A stretch of DNA of 64,000 bases, from positions 4,819 to 68,818 of the forward strand of contig CAYVBJ010000016.1 in NCBI GenBank assembly GCA_964449075.1, in the 5' to 3' direction. The notes beneath the pieces were generated by a model. The model searched no databases. It was not told where the DNA came from and was given only the letters and a program-made list of their open reading frames with translations. Every line of letters begins with the position of its first letter. The stretch's first letter is position 1. This DNA is from CAYVBJ01 sp964449075 (lineage in GTDB: Bacteria; Bacteroidota; Rhodothermia; Balneolales; Balneolaceae). Positions 62,605-64,000 of the stretch are shown piece after piece. Made by a program: the position numbers and the translations under genes.

Positions 62605-64000
62605 ATGAATTACTACGGAATAATCTTCTTTTTTGCATTTCTGATTCTTATTCAAGCCTGTTCTGTTGATGGGACGGAAGAATCCAATTCTCTTTTCGAA
62701 ACCATACCACCTTCACACACAGGAATAGATTTCGAAAATAATCTCTTTCCGACGGAAGAGTTCAACATGTACGTGTTCCGTAATTTTTACAACGGCGGGG
62801 GAGTTGCTGCAGGAGACATAAACAATGACGGTCTTCCGGATATTTTTTTTACCGGAAATATGGTTTCCAACAGGCTTTATCTGAATAAGGGAAATTTTGA
62901 ATTTGAAGATATTACCGAATCGGCCGGCCTGCTGTCAGATGGACAATGGACTACCGGAGCCAGCTTTGTGGATATTAATGGAAACGGGTTACTGGACATC
63001 TACATAACCAAATCCGGTCCCCCGGGTGGTGAGCGACGTCACAATGAACTTTTTATCAATAACGGGGATCTTACCTTCACAGAAATGTCCAAAGAGTATG
63101 GATTGGATGAAGTTGGTTTGTCAACCCATGCAATCTTTTTCGATTACAACGGGGATGGTTTGCAGGATCTGTATCTCCTGAACAACTCATTCGATCCGGT
63201 GGGCGGCTATGAGAATATCACCGGGGAAGACAGAAAAATACCTGATCCGGAAGGAGGGAGTAAGCTGTTCAGGAATAACGGAGATTTTTTTACAGATGTA
63301 ACGGATGAAGCCGGTATTTACAGCAGCCGCATTGGATTCGGGTTAAGTGCATCCGTTGCCGACCTGAACCGTGACGGCTTGCCGGATATCTATGTGGCTA
63401 ATGATTTTTTTGAGCGCGACTACCTCTATATGAACAACCGGGACGGTACCTTCCGTGAAGTATTGGAAGAGCAGATGAATTCCGTCAGCCTCAGCTCTAT
63501 GGGATCAGATATCGCAGACCTGACAAATGATGGCTGGCCGGATATCTATGTGGCCGATATGTATCCCCACACAGAAGAGAGAAAAAAATCCAAAATGCAT
63601 TACGAGACATATGAAGAGTATCGAACCAATATTGAGAAGGGGTTTCATTATCAAGTCACCCGGAATACCCTGCAGCTGAACCGCGGTAATGGTTCCTATT
63701 CTGAGGTGGGTCGCCTGGCCGGTGTGGAGGCCACCGACTGGAGCTGGGCGGTTTTGATGGCCGATTATGATCACAACGGATTCAATGATATCTATATCAC
63801 AAATGGTATTTTCAAAGATCTGCTGGACCAGGATTATATCAATTTTATGGCTGATCCGAATGAAATCCGCGGCATGATCCGGTCTGACAGAGATGATGTG
63901 ATATTGACACTTATGGATAAAATCCCCACTGAACCGATCTCCAACTTCCTCTTTTCGGGGCAGGGCGGCCTGCGGTTTACGGAGCAGGGCGATGCGTGGG
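62605..64000 (+). CDS. Partial VCBS/FG-GAP repeat lipoprotein (ASPIC/UnbV type)
   Basis: The frame is open from ATG 62605 to the window end (465 codons), so the C-terminus is missing. A lipoprotein signal (FLILIQAC, Cys19) is followed by repeated calcium-binding FG-GAP/VCBS units: GDINNDGLPDIFFTGN, VDINGNGLLDIYIT, FDYNGDGLQDLYLLNN, ADLNRDGLPDIYVAND, ADLTNDGWPDIYVADMY and ADYDHNGFNDIYITNG. Each has the DxNxDGxxD loop of a beta-propeller blade. Full-length relatives of about 1100 residues usually end in an ASPIC/UnbV domain and are often next to SusC/SusD genes in Bacteroidota. They are probably surface binding proteins. It is likely part of the uptake locus, although 1.37 kb of repeats separates it. 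Confidence 0.9.
   Translation, partial: MNYYGIIFFFAFLILIQACSVDGTEESNSLFETIPPSHTGIDFENNLFPTEEFNMYVFRNFYNGGGVAAGDINNDGLPDIFFTGNMVSNRLYLNKGNFEFEDITESAGLLSDGQWTTGASFVDINGNGLLDIYITKSGPPGGERRHNELFINNGDLTFTEMSKEYGLDEVGLSTHAIFFDYNGDGLQDLYLLNNSFDPVGGYENITGEDRKIPDPEGGSKLFRNNGDFFTDVTDEAGIYSSRIGFGLSASVADLNRDGLPDIYVANDFFERDYLYMNNRDGTFREVLEEQMNSVSLSSMGSDIADLTNDGWPDIYVADMYPHTEERKKSKMHYETYEEYRTNIEKGFHYQVTRNTLQLNRGNGSYSEVGRLAGVEATDWSWAVLMADYDHNGFNDIYITNGIFKDLLDQDYINFMADPNEIRGMIRSDRDDVILTLMDKIPTEPISNFLFSGQGGLRFTEQGDAW

Noticed and set aside
61386..62669. Frames of 67-127 codons inside the 61.4-62.6 kb array
   Set aside because: They cross hairpin modules and one overlaps the signal peptide of the VCBS gene in another frame. 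No family features.

Overview
The window looks like chromosomal DNA of a marine or halophilic member of the Bacteroidota/Balneolota assemblage, most like Balneolaceae (inference from gene content; no rRNA gene or marker tree is available here). Supporting signs are a SusC/SusD outer-membrane uptake locus, many Bacteroidota-type lipoproteins and VCBS/FG-GAP proteins, LVIVD-type beta-propellers, few Shine-Dalgarno sites, TAnnTTTG-like promoter motifs, moderate GC and many hairpin-rich intergenic repeats. No rRNA, tRNA, CRISPR array, transposase or prophage gene was seen. One 100-N assembly gap lies at 891-990.

Layout. 1-3448: a truncated InlB-repeat lipoprotein (minus), the gap, an NlpE-like lipoprotein and a secreted GH13 alpha-amylase. 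3962-8368 (minus): M29 aminopeptidase and the glycine-cleavage P-protein. 8671-12951: two secreted beta-propellers, one with a His/Met-rich insert, and a ZIP metal transporter. 12978-17486: a DUF2459 lipoprotein, a GhrA-like reductase, MnmD tRNA methyltransferase and an M20 amidohydrolase. 17748-33770: signalling and cell-surface genes. A 1568-residue PAS/GAF histidine kinase with its NarL-type regulator is followed by a GT2 polymerase-like glycosyltransferase, a HEAT-repeat membrane protein and a stand-alone receiver. A YaiO-type TPR/beta-barrel protein and a convergent LTA-synthase-like phosphotransferase carrying the same TPR module come next, then a degenerate receiver, a PAS kinase with a degraded ATPase domain, and another receiver. 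33841-35180: two tandem small beta-barrels. 35391-40957: housekeeping genes relA/spoT, HU, ruvX, def, fmt and an ankyrin protein. 41250-47719: gapA, hisA, a Gfo/Idh-like protein, PspC, an M56/BlaI sensor-repressor pair and a LOG-like protein. 47720-49028: a repeat array. 49029-50597: an iron-sulfur photolyase. 51062-64000: one SusC, four tandem SusD paralogues, a second repeat array and the start of a VCBS/FG-GAP lipoprotein.

How the genes work together. The 23.2-30.2 kb block reads as a synthase-dependent exopolysaccharide machine: GT2 polymerase, TPR plus outer-membrane barrel exporter, and an alkaline-phosphatase-superfamily enzyme that could decorate the polymer, with a receiver protein as a likely input. 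The 51-64 kb block reads as a nutrient-uptake locus in which one transporter barrel may be served by four alternative surface lipoproteins. Two of these share a 973-bp tract that is identical at DNA level, which suggests recent gene conversion. A LacI-type operator-like palindrome lies upstream of susC. Several families of non-coding repeats (195-bp, 200-bp and about 158-bp units, and a long inverted repeat) fill the larger intergenic spaces and are not explained by any gene in the window.
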